This document shows positions 10,560-23,060 of a stretch of DNA of 64,000 nucleotides, piece by piece. This DNA is from Lycorma delicatula (lineage: Eukaryota; Arthropoda; Insecta; Hemiptera; Fulgoridae), in the NCBI RefSeq assembly GCF_047948215.1, contig NC_134455.1:76571189-76635188 (forward strand), read 5' to 3'. The position numbers and the translations under genes are program-made. Within the stretch, counting starts at the first letter, position 1. The number at the start of each line of letters is the position of its first letter. Under the pieces are notes generated by a model that was given only the letters and a program-made list of their open reading frames with translations, did no database searches and was not told the DNA's origin.

Positions 10560-13380
10560 CTACCCCGAAACTACCACTCGCTCAATGTAGCCTCTAACAA
10601 ACCTCAAATTTTGTGATTAAGTTTACAAAAATATAGCAAGAAAATAAAGTTAGTACTATGGAAATTGAAGAGATTATTTTGGAACAGTAGGATAATTAGA
10701 AATGGAAAAATAATAATATTAAGAAAATAATTACATCGTAATACATCATACAAATATATAAATTTGAATGTTTGTTTTTGACTTAATCACACAAAAGCTA
10801 CTGAATTGATTTCCATGAATCTTTTTTATTTTCTTTCTTTTTTTTAGAGAACAAATAAGCTAAAAAAAACCCGATTCATGTATTACTTCTACTTTCCCGT
10901 CTAGTGCTACAGCAGAGTTATAGCTTTTGAACGAAAAGTATTGTAATCAGTCTAACTTAAGCTATGCGATTTTCACCGCATCTTTACAATCTGACACCAA
11001 AGAAACCCAAGAAACCGGATGGAAATTTCCTGGATGTTCGTATGTACGTGTTTATGTTCGGTATCGCTCTCCAAATACCTTTATATCTACAGAAATACTG
11101 AACAGATTTAGATTTTGAACAAACTTGGTCAGATTACTTCTGTATATGGGACATTGATGCCATTAAATTTTCCACTTAAAAGGTCAAGGGGGTAAGGTTG
11201 TAGAGCAAGCTGAACTCTGCAGCTCCAGATTTCGCCTAATTAAGGTCATATTTTTCTTAGGTATATTTGTAAACAATTAAAAAATATTAATATTTCCAAA
11301 AAAATGTTTTCAAAATCCACTCCTATCCCAAAAAATTATGTAATAAGCTTGCGGCTAAGTGGGTATACTGCGTCATTAGTACACCCTCTCACCACAAGGA
11401 GCGCTAGTGTAGCACTGACGTGCAGCTGCTGTAGTCTTCTGCTATGTTATAACGTCACAGGTGAGCGGTAGTGTTAAATAAATTAATAGTATTTAAAGTG
11501 TAAAACAGTATTTAAAGTGGCCACTACTACCGCCACACCCGCGCGAATGAAATACGGTGTGTGTGCGCGCTTCATTTAGAATGATTGAATTAAATAAACA
11601 AAATATATATTACATAAAATTATAAATATTTTTAATTAAGTTGTGTGAATGTGCGTTTGTAAGCCGTCCATCAGAAAAAAAACCGCATGACGGGAAAGTC
11701 CTACAATTGCGTTGCCAGCTTTTTTTTTCGAAAAAATGAAAAAAAAATAAAAATTTGAAAAATTTTGTATCAGTTTGTAAAATGAATAAATTTCTTTATT
11801 TTGCGATTTACTACTGCACCAATTTAAATGAATCTTTTTTAATTTTATTTTGTCTGCTTTATAGTAAAATGGTTTTTATGTAGGCTACATTTTTTATAAT
11901 TACGCGTGGGAAGCCGCAAATTTAATATAGTAAATATATTTTTAGCGGTTTTTTTCCCCAATGAGAGGGAGATAAATCTATATTAAATTAAATAAAAGTA
12001 AAGAAAAAATAATTTTCTTTAATTTATTTTTTCATCTTTTGAAGTAAGGAAATAAAATTACATATATTAAAAAAAAAAAGGTGATTGGAATAATATAATA
12101 ATATCCTCGAATTTTACTGTTACTATTAAATTAATTATTATGTTTCAAACTCCATCGGTAAACATATAACACGACAAGTATACAAGCTTATTGTTGAACA
12201 TCATCATTAATATTTTTAAAGGAATTATTAGAAATAAAGAAAAAAATAATTAGATAATATCCATGGTGTCTGTGTATGTATTAAGATTAATTATTAAATG
12301 TATAAGGATAGCTATGTTTACAATTCATTCGTCGTAGGTAAGGTCATCATTATTTTATACATAGTGCGGCATATTATTATCATTCTATTCTAAATAGGAA
12401 ACAAACCATATCAGTTAAATATGTTATTGTTGTTGCAGTTACGAACATAGTTGTTTTGACACTGAATTTAAATAAACATTTCCTTGAGCATTATTTTAGG
12501 AGCGAGCGGCCTAATAAACAACAGGTACTAAATTGTATGAAGATGATTATAGTTTTTGTTATAATATGTGTTGACTGAAAGATAATAGTTGTACTTGTGA
12601 ACTATCTAGTCAAAATTTTTCATAGTGTAACATGATTTGGAAATATAAAAATATAAAAAGACATTCAACGATTCAAAATAAACACTATGTCCCTGTGTTT
12701 TTATTACATTATATTTTCAACGCTACTTGTTTAGTAAATAGAGTATAATAATTACAAAATTTGTGTACAGTAATTTGTGTGTAGCAAGTCGTTGGAATTA
12801 GGTTTGTGCTACCAAAATGTTCTGCCTGCTAGGAGGTTCCTGGCACCATTGCACATAAATAATAAAAAAATCTATTAATATTATAAGAAAAATTAATTTA
12901 TTTTATATTAATTAAAATCATTATAATATGATAAGTGTACTTCATTTATTTCGATCTATAGTAGTAATTCTTTAAAAAGAAATCATGTAGTAAAGCGTTG
13001 AATAAATTGAAAGGTAAGAAATATTTTTAATTTAGTATTACAGGATGCTGCCGAAAATTTGACGGCGTCGATAAAATTAGATATTAAGAGGCCCTGTAAG
13101 GTACAGGAATAATAAAGATGTGTAATTTTCGGTAGAAACATTTGAAGAAACTAATTAGTAGGCCCGTGGATTCATTTATTTGATAGTGAAAGGTTACGTA
13201 GAAGTTAAAATAAAGACGAAGATTTGAAAATCTTAAACTCATATTTTAGGTTAGAACTGTTAGTAAGGGCTTATTAAATTTCCGCGAATATACATATAAT
13301 ATATAATATATAACATATAATAATATATATATATATAAAGAAACAAGAAAACTGAGTTATTACACAACAGTGATAAGATG
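10560..13380. other. Intergenic sequence, no gene recognised
   Basis: Mostly AT-rich. A GC-richer segment at about 11340-11700 contains CCGCCACACCCGCGCGAATG and GTGTGTGTGCGCGC, with no open frame of note. A 63-codon frame at 10927-11118 on the plus strand has no recognisable domain. Confidence 0.45.
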
Positions 13381-13389
13381 ATAAGAATC

Positions 13390-13905
13390 GAGGTATTATG
13401 CCAGGCCGAATGTAACAAGAAAAATCAAACATACTTGAAAACATAGAAAGGAAAATACTAGGGCTCAGAAAAGTAGAGGAAGGTTGGTAAATACTAAAAG
13501 TCTGTGAACTTTAACGAAAGATAGAACAAATATGTAAAATGAATAATATTTAAAGTTTAAAACAGTATTTAAACCTTATGTGTAAAAAAAAAAAAAATGT
13601 ACAGATTGAAGCTATAAAGCTGTTAATGAATAATAAAAGGCAAGTTTTATTTCTCCTTCAGTACTACACCAAGAAAATCTTTGACAGAGGAAACAACAAA
13701 AAGATATTACCAAGTAGTTTAAACAGGTTAACGAAGATCAGCAAAGATAGAAACACATAAAATCACATCCAAACAATAACAAAAACATGTGAAGGATTCC
13801 AGAAGAAAAGTATAAGAATGGTATGGACCCAAAGGAGGAGAAGAATACTAAAACAAAATGAAAAGTACTGGGAACAAAAGGAAAAAGATGACAATAAGTG
13901 AAACG
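13390..13905 (+). pseudogene. LINE reverse-transcriptase C-terminal fragment, decayed
   Basis: Shifting frames give LENIERKILGLRKVEEGW (about 13435-13490), then KIEQICKM, then RQVLFLLQYYTKKIFDRG (about 13637-13690) and finally WTQRRRRILKQNEKYW (about 13827-13875). This order resembles the tail of insect LINE polyproteins after the reverse-transcriptase core (IERKILRxIxGP..., then RLxFxGHxxRM...LTKKIFD). No RT catalytic motifs lie upstream, so the copy is 5'-truncated. Stops break it at several places. Part of it (13578-13690) recurs at 8960-9070. Clade not assignable. Confidence 0.45.
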
Positions 13906-13959
13906 TTTTATCGTGGTTTTACAAAGAACTTGTCGATTCAAAGAAAATAAATTGAGATT

Positions 13960-14696
13960 TTAGAATGTATTAACTAATGTTGAGGTTAAAACAACATTAA
14001 AAAAATAATAAAAAAATGTTCAAACCATTCTTTTTTCTTAAATCCTAAAAAAAGGTTATTTACATCACAAAATATGTTATTTATTAACATTAATTTTACT
14101 TATCTTGATTCTGAATCTTTATATTTAATATTTTTTAGTGAACAGATAAAGTAAAATTAATCAGATTTTTTTAAAAGTGGTTGTTTGAACCAAATTCAAG
14201 TATTAAAAACGAAAATTAATTATTTTAAAGAAATAAAGCTATGTAGAGTGGTACCTAACTGTTACTGATTAATGGATTAACTAATATACAAGATATACAC
14301 TGCGCAAAATAATGAAATTTTAGACGAATCTGAAGTAAGTAATACTTTTAAAAACCATTAAAAAAATTAAGTCATAGATAATATCCGAATTAACGATCAA
14401 CGGAGGTTGAAAAATTAAATAAAACTCACAATTACTGTTAAATATTACAGTTAAAAAATAAATTAGAAATTCGCATTTTTTCATATTGTGCTTTTGTGTT
14501 TTCTTTTTAAAATAAAATTTTAATTATTCAAAAATTAATTGGGATATTGTAATAATATTTTTTACACATTTTTATACAGGTAGATTCTTTTTGTAAATTC
14601 TTTAAGTAAATTTGTTGATTTTTTTTTCATGTTCGAACAAGATTTTAAAACAATCCGGTAATTATGGATACCGTTAGTCTACATTATAACTTTGAA

Positions 14697-14743
<47 letters not shown>

Positions 14744-16690
14744 AATTTTTATTACAAAGGAAAAAATTACCCAAATTTTCAATTCAAATGTAATCATAGG
14801 ATGTAACTATATTATTAACTACAGGCATTGTTACTGCTACAACATTTTACTATACGTATTATTGAACGGCTGTATACAAGTTTCTAAGATTTCTACGTTG
14901 CTGCAAATATTATTTATTTTTATTTTTTAATGTAAACGAGTTATTTTGTAGAAAATTCATGAAAAATTAAAAAAAAATCATGATTACCTGAATAAAACTA
15001 AATTTATAAACGGCATACCCTGGGATTAATAATTGTTCGTATGTCTACTGCTCGGATCGAAGAAAAATAAACTTCAAGCACATTTATCATATATTATTTT
15101 ATGCTTATTTAATATTCCTTCCTGTTAATAAAAATTTTTTCATGAGATACTTTTAGGATAATAATATAATATAAAATATGATTTCAACGGGGGGAAAGAC
15201 GGAAGTATCTTTCAACTGCTTCCGGTTTTTAAATAAAACCCCTTTCTATTCAACACTATCGCAATATACCCTACGTAAAAAAAGTACAGGTTGTGTAAAA
15301 ATATTAAAATTTTATTGTACTTACTTTATATCTTATAAAAATTACAATAAAAAATTATAAGATAGAACAAAATTTAAATTTCAAATTAAAAAAAAAATGT
15401 GATAAAAATTAAAAAAAACTAATGAATTACTGCTTCGGTGTGAATTCAAAAGTGATTACACCATATAGATTACTTAAAATATAAAATATATTAAAAGAAA
15501 ACATATAAAATGTTCATGAAACGAAGAGGAAGCAATTTTTACTTATTGTAAATAGAATTAGCTTTTACATTAGTATCACTTAAATATTTAGGGAGATTTG
15601 TACAATGAAGTTGTCATAAACTTTGACGTGAGAGCATGAGATAGTACTCCCTCTCACCTTTTTGTTACTGAGTGTACTGTTAAGAATACACAGAAATCCT
15701 ACATTGAGGTCTTGAATAACGATGGGCATTATTAATGCGATGATTATGTAACATATTAACAGTATTCAATTTATAACCGTGCAATATTTAACTTTCTGCT
15801 CAAGTAAAAAAATAAAATAAAATTATAGAATTCAGTTTTACTAAGTTCTTTTTAGTTATCTGAGTTTTATCATCTATGTTATTTTCTAAACGTGGTACAT
15901 CAAACACCTACCTCCTACTGATATTTCTATGACTTTTATGATAAATAATCTTTTATTCCCCAGTCATGTTTTTATAAACAAAGACAATACGAGAATTTTA
16001 TCATTACAAAAATTTTATAAAAAAACATTTTATTTTTAGTACAGTTTCATTTCGAAAATTTTACTTAAAAAAAAATACAAGAAACATGCCCTTTTTTAAT
16101 ACCATTAGGTCATATTCATAAGAAATTTTCAAAAAATTACAAAATATGTTCTATTAACTTCCTAATAAAAAAACGATTTTGATTATTGATTCTCAGTTCG
16201 GGAATTTTTGGGATTTATATTTTTCTACTTGTAGCCATTTCATTCAACAATTTTTATTACAGGAAAAAACTGTTCTGTTAGTTTTGATAATAACTTCTAA
16301 AAATGTGTAAATAGTGTTTATATTAATTAAAAAGTAACTATTTTTATGACTGGAACAAAGTTGTATTTAAAATAGAAGGAAAGATTTCTTTCTAAAATAG
16401 AAGGAAAAACATAAATATTATATTTAATGTGGGAAGGAAAGTACTCTAAGGATCACTTAAAAATATATTAAATACTTCCTATTTGTACTGATAATCATAA
16501 AAAAAAACTGCCCAAAAATCATTTTCTTGTACTTTCAAATGAATAAAAGCGAAATATTAAAATAATTTATTTTTATAAGCATTACTTTGTTCACAAAATA
16601 ATTGCGGTTATTTTTACTTCAATGTTTTAGGATAATAATATGTATTTTTCGTTTTATTATTATACCCTACGATATACCTCTACGATCACA
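13960..16690. other. AT-rich sequence with one (AT)n array
   Basis: Closed frames and A/T runs throughout. The open frames at 14664-14930 and 15178-15360 are compositional; the former runs through a microsatellite. Confidence 0.5.
14698..14741. repeat. (AT)n microsatellite
   Basis: Uninterrupted alternating AT for about 44 bp. Confidence 0.97.
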
Positions 16691-16709
16691 TCTACAGCCA
16701 TGTCTCTTC

Positions 16710-18026
16710 CACTATCTTTCAGTGTCAGCCTGGTTTTATTCAGGAGCGTTCAGTTAGCACAAATCTGTATTCCTTTCTGCAGGATTAGGCTAGGGTAGTT
16801 GAGCAAAGAGGTTAGGTTGAAGCAATCTACTTTGAGTTTGCCAAAGCATTTGATAAGATCTCTCATCTGGTGCTATTAAAAAAAAACAAGAACATCGGTT
16901 TCAGTTAGAAGATGAACGCTTGGCTGGCCTCTTACTTATCTGAACATCGATTTTCAGTCCTCTTTGGTGGTCATCTGCCAGAGGCTGAATTATCTGCTAC
17001 ATCAGGAGTACCACAGGTCTAGACTTCGGCCGCTCTTATTTTGTTAATGATATTGAAAATGTTATATCTTGTAAGTTTCATTTTTCTGCTGATGATCTTA
17101 AAATTTATTTTTCCTATTAAATCGACAGCAGACCATTGTTCACTTCAGAAAAATATAAACAGTATTTCTCCGTGGGCTCGACTGAACCTTTTTCCAATAA
17201 ACCTCCAAAAAACTAAACATATGATTTATTCTCGGTAAACAACAATTTCCGCATTTGATATAAGATTGATTTTCATTTCGTTTCCACGGTATCGTCTGTT
17301 AGAGATCTTGTTGTAATCTGGGATTTAAGGCTGTACTTTATGGAGCATATTGAAGGCATAGTCATTAGGGCTCGGCGGGATCTGCGCCTGGTTTTGTGGA
17401 TCTGTAGAAGGTTTGTAAATCTTAATACATGTAATCTCTTGTATAAGGTACTTGTCAGAAGTCATTTGGCGTTCTCTTGTGTTGTATGGATTAGTAATCG
17501 TGCTTGCACATCTAATCTTATAGGAAGTATCCAGAATCGTTACTTCAACTGGATTAAATACAAATTTAATAACTTTTATGGCAGCATTAGTAAAACAGAT
17601 TTATTTAAACAACTCAACCTCTCGTCCTTATCCTCGAGGAGAACCCTCTTCGACCTCGTTCACTTCCATAGAAACTTACATAACCACCTTCCTATAAAAC
17701 ATCCTGTAAATATTCGTAATCCGTATCGCTCAATGATAGACTACAGAATATTTCATCACATGCTGGTTCAGCCATATCAACAGTAGAAAGATGTACTGGT
17801 GTTGCTGTTAAATTTCAAAATCAAGTAGATTTCTGGTAGAATAAAGTGCAATTTCAGAAGAAAATTATTGAAGTAATTAGGACCTGATTGCTTTCCTTAT
17901 GCTCTGTCACGGAGCCTCCTGCAGCTTACAAAATAACTTAAAAACACTAAAAGACCATACTCTCAGTTTTTATACCCGAATGCGTAAATGTATTTCATCT
18001 CCTACTCCAAAAAAAAAAAAAAAAAA
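16710..18026 (+). pseudogene. Jockey-like LINE reverse-transcriptase pseudogene with poly-A tail
   Basis: The reading starts inside the RT fingers/palm: QPGFIQERSVSTNLYSFLQD, then a VEAIYFEFAKAFDKISHLVL block, where the usual YxDFxKAFD motif has Glu for the first Asp (16834-16836). Next come SGVPQ (about 17005), FHFSADDLKIYF with the catalytic Asp pair intact (about 17077-17115), and a long C-terminal stretch at 17041-17238 and 17340-17786 (MEHIEGIVIRARRDL, then LYKVLVRSHLAFSCVVW, then SLSSRRTLFDLVHFHR). This is the Jockey-type RT-to-C-terminus order. Endonuclease and N-terminus are absent: 5' truncation. At least three stops or frameshifts interrupt it. A 3' UTR of about 200 nt leads to A18 at 18009-18026, after which an ATT-rich stretch begins. 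Confidence 0.8.
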
Positions 18027-18220
18027 TATTATTACTATTATTATTTTTATTGTTATTATTATTATAATGTTACTGTAAAAAAAGTAACACAGTGTGATAG
18101 AAAAGTAGCAATTCAATTTACCTGGAAATTAATGCTTATAAGTAATTTAATTGTTCACAAACATTACCCAAATTTAGGGTAGAAATCGATATTTTTTTAA
18201 AAATACTTACATACAATTAT

Positions 18221-18896
18221 TATTACCGTGAAAGACCGATATCTGACAAATGTCGATTTTCTCCGGTGAATGTCGATACATACCAAATACGTGGTGAAAG
18301 ACATAAAAAAGACGTAATATTTGCTTATTCGCACCTTCGCCGGTATATGTCGACAAACACTGGTAAACTCTGTGACAAGGGTCGAAAGTTAACGAGAAAC
18401 TAAAAAAAAAAAAATGACCCAATACCAATCGCTAAGGTAAATAGATTACAAGAAACCCTCGTAAAAAAAGGAATTTCAAATTTAAGCCAAACATAACCTA
18501 CGAGGGTTTCGCTCGCTATCCTCGTCTTATTAAATTTAAATACACAAATTATAAATGTTATTCTCCAACACTGGAGGCGATTAATAAAATTCACCGCATT
18601 TATAATAAAACTTAATCAAATTTTCAGCATTTTATAAATTGAAAGAGCCAATTACAATATACATAGTATGTTAACTGCATGGATGAACGATAACGATTCA
18701 AATAAATGGTCTGATTGTTTGTCCTTTGTTCAATTTTTTTATAAAAATATTTTTATTCAATTTTTACCATCAGTGCATGCTGAATGCGGTTAATAATATA
18801 AAAAAAATATTTCGGTCTTTCATCAGCGTATTTGGTATGTATCGACATTCACCGGACAATATTGACATTCTCTAATTTCGGTCTTTCACGGTAACA
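18221..18896 (+). mobile_element. Long-arm foldback transposon, copy 2 (right arm internally deleted)
   Basis: Bounded by TATTACCGTGAAAGACCGAT on the left and ATTTCGGTCTTTCACGGTAA plus CA on the right, i.e. inverted termini. The left arm is nearly full length (about 380 nt) and includes CGCCGGTATATGTCGACAAA and GGGTTTCGCTCGCTATCCTC. The right arm keeps only about 90 nt at the terminus. The core (about 18625-18790) holds the integrase-like peptide. The usual TG at the left end has become TA. Flanks are A/T-only, so a target-site duplication cannot be fixed. Confidence 0.78.
18638..18790 (+). pseudogene. Integrase (rve/DDE) C-terminal remnant in foldback copy 2
   Basis: An open stretch directly after a TAA reads IERANYNIHSMLTAWMNDND and continues SNKWSDCLSFVQFFYKNIF. 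The Glu (GAA, 18641-18643) lies where rve integrases have the third catalytic acid. Residues shared with copies 1 and 3 include ERA, I, M, TAW, N-x-N/D, NKW and QF-x-KNIFIQ. After VQF the sequence leaves the family pattern (expected KNRxxHSGIKxSPYEAxFG). This suggests the original gene was cut shortly after this point when the non-autonomous element formed. Confidence 0.65.
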
Positions 18897-18899
18897 TAT

Positions 18900-19810
18900 A
18901 TATATATACATAATTTTTTCTCTCCTTAGATTGTCATAACTTTTGTATTGAGTACAATTATCTACCTTTCTTAGCGTCATCATAATTAAATAAACATATA
19001 GTTAAATAAAAAAACCTTACTACAAAAAATATTGAATTACCTGATACAAATGTGATTTCATATTTAAATACTTTTTTTATGCAAGTTGAAATTTTTTTGA
19101 TGTCACTTTTGAAGTGGTGGAAATGCAGGTCTTCAATCTATCAAGTTTATCCGGGTAGTAAGTAAAGTTATCCTTCAGTAAACCCCCCCCCCCTCCCCAG
19201 TATTAAAAGCCACTAAAAATTGCCGTATCTTATTTACGTTTCAATAAACTAAGATATAATTCTGCTTTATCGGTAAAGTAAAGTTCATGAATTGTTGTTT
19301 CTATCACAAAGATCTGCTGGGACTTTTTTAATGGCACCACTATTAGTTTAATCTCGATGTATGGTGAAAGCTAGGCTATACAGATTATAGCTTTTTGGCA
19401 ATGTAACGAGGGGGACTATTTTTAAACAGAAACAATTTCTTACCTCTCCAAAAAAAAAATTATCTAAGGCATTATATAAGCAAAATGGATATCTATCAAG
19501 ATAAAACTACATTAACATAACCGAGTTGTTATAGAAATGTTTATAAACTTCAGAGCTACATTACTCCTAATTTATAAATTTCATTTGTAAGTACGGTATA
19601 GAAATCATCAAATTTCTCATCTTTTAGAATTAATTTGCGGTAAATATTTCTGAACATTTTAATTAATTAATCAACAACTTTTATGGTTTTTTTTTAAATA
19701 AATAATCCAGTGTAATAATCAGCTTTGGTAAATATAGATTAAATAAATAGATCATCAAGAGGAAATTTCCATATTTAAAATTTATATTTTAAGACATTTT
19801 GAGACAATTT
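18900..19810. other. AT-rich sequence, no gene recognised
   Basis: Contains a C-rich run at 19184-19198 (mostly C with one T). No other features. Confidence 0.5.
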
Positions 19811-19817
19811 ATTTTAA

Positions 19818-21269
19818 GACAGGAAGGCTCCTGGAATAGACGGAATACCTGTAGAATTACTGCGCAGTGCAGGGGAGGAGGCGATTGATAGATTATACAA
19901 ACTGGTGTGTAATATTTATGAAAAAGGGGAATTTCCGTCAGACTTCAAAAAAAGTGTTATAGTAATGATACCAAAGAAATCAGGGGCAGATAAATGTGAA
20001 GAATACAGAACAATTAGTTTAACTAGTCATGCATCAAAAATCTTAACTAGAATTCTATACAGAAGAATTGAGGGGAGAGTGGAGGAAGTGTTAGGAGAAG
20101 ACCAATTTGGTTTCAGGAAAAGTATAGGGACACGGGAAGCAATTTTAGGCCTCAGATTAATAGTAGAAGGAAGATTACAGAAAAACAAACCAACATACTT
20201 GGCGTTTATAGACCTAGAAAAGGCATTCGATAACGTAGACTGGAATAAAATGTTCAGCATTTTAAAAAAATTAGGGTTCAAATACAGAGATAGAAGAACA
20301 ATTGCTAACATGTACAGGAACCAAACAGCAACAGTAGCAATTGAAGAACATAAGAAAGAAGCCATAATAAGAAAGGGAGTCCGACAAGGATGTTCTCTAT
20401 CTCCGTTACTTTTTAATCTTTACATGGAACTAGCAGTTAATGATGTTAAAGAACAATTTAGATTCGGAGTAACAGTACAAGGTGAAAAGATAAAGATGCT
20501 ACGATTTGCTGATGATATAGTAATTCTAGCCGAGAATAAAAAGGATTTAGAAGAAACAATGAACGGCATAGATGAAGTCCTACGCAAGAACTATCGCATG
20601 AAAATAAACAAGAACAAAACAAAAGTAATGAAATGTAGTAGAAATAACAAAGATGGACCACTGAATGTGAAAATAGGAGGAGAAAAGATTATGGAGGTAG
20701 AAGAATTTTGTTATTTGGGAAGTAGAATTACTAAAGATGGACGAAGCAGGAGCGATATAAAATGCCGAATAGCACAAGCTAAACGAGCCTTCAGTAAGAA
20801 ATATAAGTTGTTTACATCAAAAATTAATTTAAATGTCAGGAAAAGATTTTTGAAAGTGTATGTTTGGAGTGTCGCTTTATATGGAAGTGAAACTTGGACA
20901 ATCGGAGTATCTGAGAAGAAAAGGTTAGAAGCTTTTGAAATGTGGTGCTATAGGAGAATGTTAAAAATCAGATGGGTGGATAAAGTGACAAATGAGGAGG
21001 TATTGCGGCAAATAGATGAAGAAAGAAGCATTTGGAAAAATATAGTTAAAAGAAGAGACAGACTTATAGGCCACATACTAAGGCATCCTGGAATAGTCGC
21101 TTTAATTTTGGAAGGACAGGTAGAAGGGAAAAATTGTGTAGGCAGGCCACGTTTGGAATATGTAAAACAAATTGTTAGGGATGTAGGATGTAGAGGGTAT
21201 ACTGAAATGAAACGACTAGCACTAGATAGGGAATCTTGGAGAGCTGCATCAAACCAGTCAAGTGACTGA
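19818..21269 (+). CDS. LINE reverse transcriptase, 5'-truncated but uninterrupted (483 codons)
   Basis: This is the longest open frame in the window. It enters at the start of the RT domain (KAPGIDGIPVELLRSAGEEA; a TAA sits just upstream at 19815-19817) and has no true start codon. The RT motifs follow in order: VIVMIPKKSG, EEYRTISLTSHASKIL, GEDQFGFRKS, TYLAFIDLEKAFDNVDW with the first catalytic Asp, GVRQGCSLSPLLFNLYME, LRFADDIVILAE with the Asp pair, and MKINKNKTKVM. The C-terminal part runs FCYLGSRITKDG, YVWSVALYGSETW, LEAFEMWCYRRMLKIRW and GHILRHP, a layout shared with insect LINEs often labelled RTE-like endonuclease-RT. No endonuclease is present. The lack of any stop or frameshift over 1.45 kb suggests a recent insertion. 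It is most likely not expressed as a working protein. Confidence 0.85.
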   Translation, partial: DRKAPGIDGIPVELLRSAGEEAIDRLYKLVCNIYEKGEFPSDFKKSVIVMIPKKSGADKCEEYRTISLTSHASKILTRILYRRIEGRVEEVLGEDQFGFRKSIGTREAILGLRLIVEGRLQKNKPTYLAFIDLEKAFDNVDWNKMFSILKKLGFKYRDRRTIANMYRNQTATVAIEEHKKEAIIRKGVRQGCSLSPLLFNLYMELAVNDVKEQFRFGVTVQGEKIKMLRFADDIVILAENKKDLEETMNGIDEVLRKNYRMKINKNKTKVMKCSRNNKDGPLNVKIGGEKIMEVEEFCYLGSRITKDGRSRSDIKCRIAQAKRAFSKKYKLFTSKINLNVRKRFLKVYVWSVALYGSETWTIGVSEKKRLEAFEMWCYRRMLKIRWVDKVTNEEVLRQIDEERSIWKNIVKRRDRLIGHILRHPGIVALILEGQVEGKNCVGRPRLEYVKQIVRDVGCRGYTEMKRLALDRESWRAASNQSSD

Positions 21270-21290
21270 AGACAAAAAAAAAAAAAAAAA
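19818..21290 (+). mobile_element. Young 5'-truncated LINE insertion with poly-A tail
   Basis: The RT frame ends in TGA at 21267-21269; GAAGAC and A17 follow (to 21290), so the 3' UTR is nearly absent. AAGACATTTT occurs just upstream (about 19791-19800) and again directly after the A run (21289-21297), a candidate target-site duplication. The 18 bp between the upstream copy and the coding start are unexplained. A diverged antisense fragment of the same family is at 29396-29485. Confidence 0.75.
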
Positions 21291-21299
21291 GACATTTTT

Positions 21300-22070
21300 G
21301 ATAATAAATTCTCTCGTACGAATACAATACTATTTTAATGAACACTCAGTAAAATTAAAATTTTATTTTATCAAATGTACTAGTAATGTATTTATTCAGA
21401 TATGATTACAATAAGTTTATTTTTAATAGCACGAGTTATACACTCAAAATTTTGGTTGTGAGGAACAAGCGGACATTTAGTAACTAGTACGCACGCTCAG
21501 AGCAACTCTCTTAGAAATTCAGTCGATCTGTACTTAATGGTAACAGACATAATAGGGGAGTAGCGATTAAATGTTTTATCACTATTACCAACATCACTAT
21601 TTGTTCAGGCAAAATTTCCCCGTCAATAGAAATACGGTAATTATTATGCAATTTTTGGTTCAAATATGAGATAACGGATTGTGTGAATGTTCGGTCGTAT
21701 GGTTTGTTTATGGAAGTGTATGTATTTAGAACGGTAGTACACATTTCTTGAAGTAGATATATAACTTTTATTTTCAGTTTTACTAGTGACTCTGGATAAA
21801 TGGGGATTTAAAAAAAAATAACAGTTATAATTGTCACATTTTCATATGATACCGGAAAACAATAATTGTTTGAAATTTTAAATAAGAAAAATAAATTTAT
21901 AGTAAATAAATTTGAAGATTACTTAATAAGTATGTACAAGTGTGTGTGGTGTGCGTGTGCGCGTGCGCGTGCGCGTGCGCTGAGCTTGAGAAAATTATAA
22001 TCAAGTTTTCTAAAAATTTTCCAAGTATTTAACTAATAATAAAAATGCTATGTGAATAGTTAAGTTATAA
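21300..22070. other. Intergenic sequence
   Basis: A 77-codon minus-strand frame (21511-21744) has varied residue composition but no recognisable domain. The rest is AT-rich. Confidence 0.4.
21946..21981. repeat. GTGCGC-type short tandem repeat
   Basis: Alternating purine-pyrimidine stretch: GTGTGTGTGG, then GTGTGCGTG and several GCGCGT/GCGTGC units. Potential Z-DNA-forming composition. Confidence 0.85.
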
Positions 22071-22072
22071 AC

Positions 22073-22075
<3 letters not shown>

Positions 22076-22156
<81 letters not shown>

Positions 22157-22177
22157 TATATATATATATATATATAA
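22076..22177. repeat. (AAT)n followed by (TA)n microsatellite
   Basis: About 80 bp of AAT units, then about 22 bp of alternating TA. Confidence 0.97.
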
Positions 22178-22582
22178 TTAAAAGCATTAAAATACCTGAA
22201 TAGCAGGGGAAGAATATTTGGTTACAAAATATAATTCATAAAAAATTAATTATTGAAATTATCAATTTTAATAAATATAGGTTATTCTTATTCTTATTTA
22301 AGAATTTTTATGTTAGTACTAAGAAATAATAAAATATATTTAACAACTACATTATTTAATTTGGTAAATTTTGATAATCAAAATATCCTTAAAAAATTAA
22401 TCTGCAAGAATTAGATTATTTTTTTAATAGACATGTAATAACGAGGATGCAGCTCATTTTTTAAATAATTATAATATTAATTATTATTTTTTATATATAA
22501 CAACTGACAATGACACTGGCGTCAAAAAGCATTTTTAACAAAACTTCTTAAATTACTTTTGTAAAATAAATATTTTTTTCCA

Positions 22583-23060
22583 GCTGAAGATTCTCTTACT
22601 GAATATGTACGGTATTTAGGAATTCACCTAGATCGTCGTCTAACGCGGAAGGTTTACATTAAAGAAAAAAGGGGACAGCTAGATATCAAATTTAAAGAGC
22701 TATTCTGGTTATTATGTAGGAAATCGCAACTATTCCTATCTAATAAGCTACTTATGTAGAAAGTGATTCTGTAACCGGTTTGTACATTATGGAATCCAGC
22801 TCTGGGGTATGGCAAGTACCAGCAATATAAAGATTATTCAATATTTCCAGAATAAATTTGGAAGATACATTACACAGACGCCTTGATTCGTATGGAGCAC
22901 GAAATTCCCAAGGACTTAGAATTACCGTGTGTTCGATAGAAAGTCGATCGATTTGCAACTAAGCAGAAGCTAAGATTTAACGATCGCGTAAATTATTTTA
23001 GCTTTTAACCTGTTAGTGGAGAAGATTTAAGGGAATTAAAGCGGGTACATTTGTTGGACA
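22583..23060 (+). pseudogene. Jockey-clade LINE, C-terminal fragment
   Basis: Frame reading VRYLGIHLDRRLTRKVYIKE, then GQLDIKFKELFWLLCRKSQL and FLSNKLLM followed by a stop, KVIL, stop. This is the post-RT segment of Jockey LINEs (KYLGxHLDRRLTWKxHI, MYWLLGRKSQLSLxNKLLLYKAILKPIWTYG). Downstream pieces up to about 23060 continue in broken frames. The copy starts abruptly (5' truncation). Related fragments: 31440-31800 (minus), 43436-44080, 56345-57005 (minus) and 58770-60525. Confidence 0.8.

Noticed and set aside
14664..14930. 88-codon frame with alternating Tyr/Ile
   Set aside because: It is the translation of the (AT)n microsatellite and AT-rich flanks.
20027..21295. Minus-strand frames of 65-115 codons opposite the LINE RT (20027-20365, 20458-20661, 20580-20777, 20948-21295)
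   Set aside because: Antisense shadows of the open RT frame.
21511..21744. 77-codon minus-strand frame with reasonable residue variety (SINKPYDRTFTQSVISYLNQ)
   Set aside because: No domain recognised, no splice or promoter context, and length is within chance for this amount of sequence. Kept only as a note.
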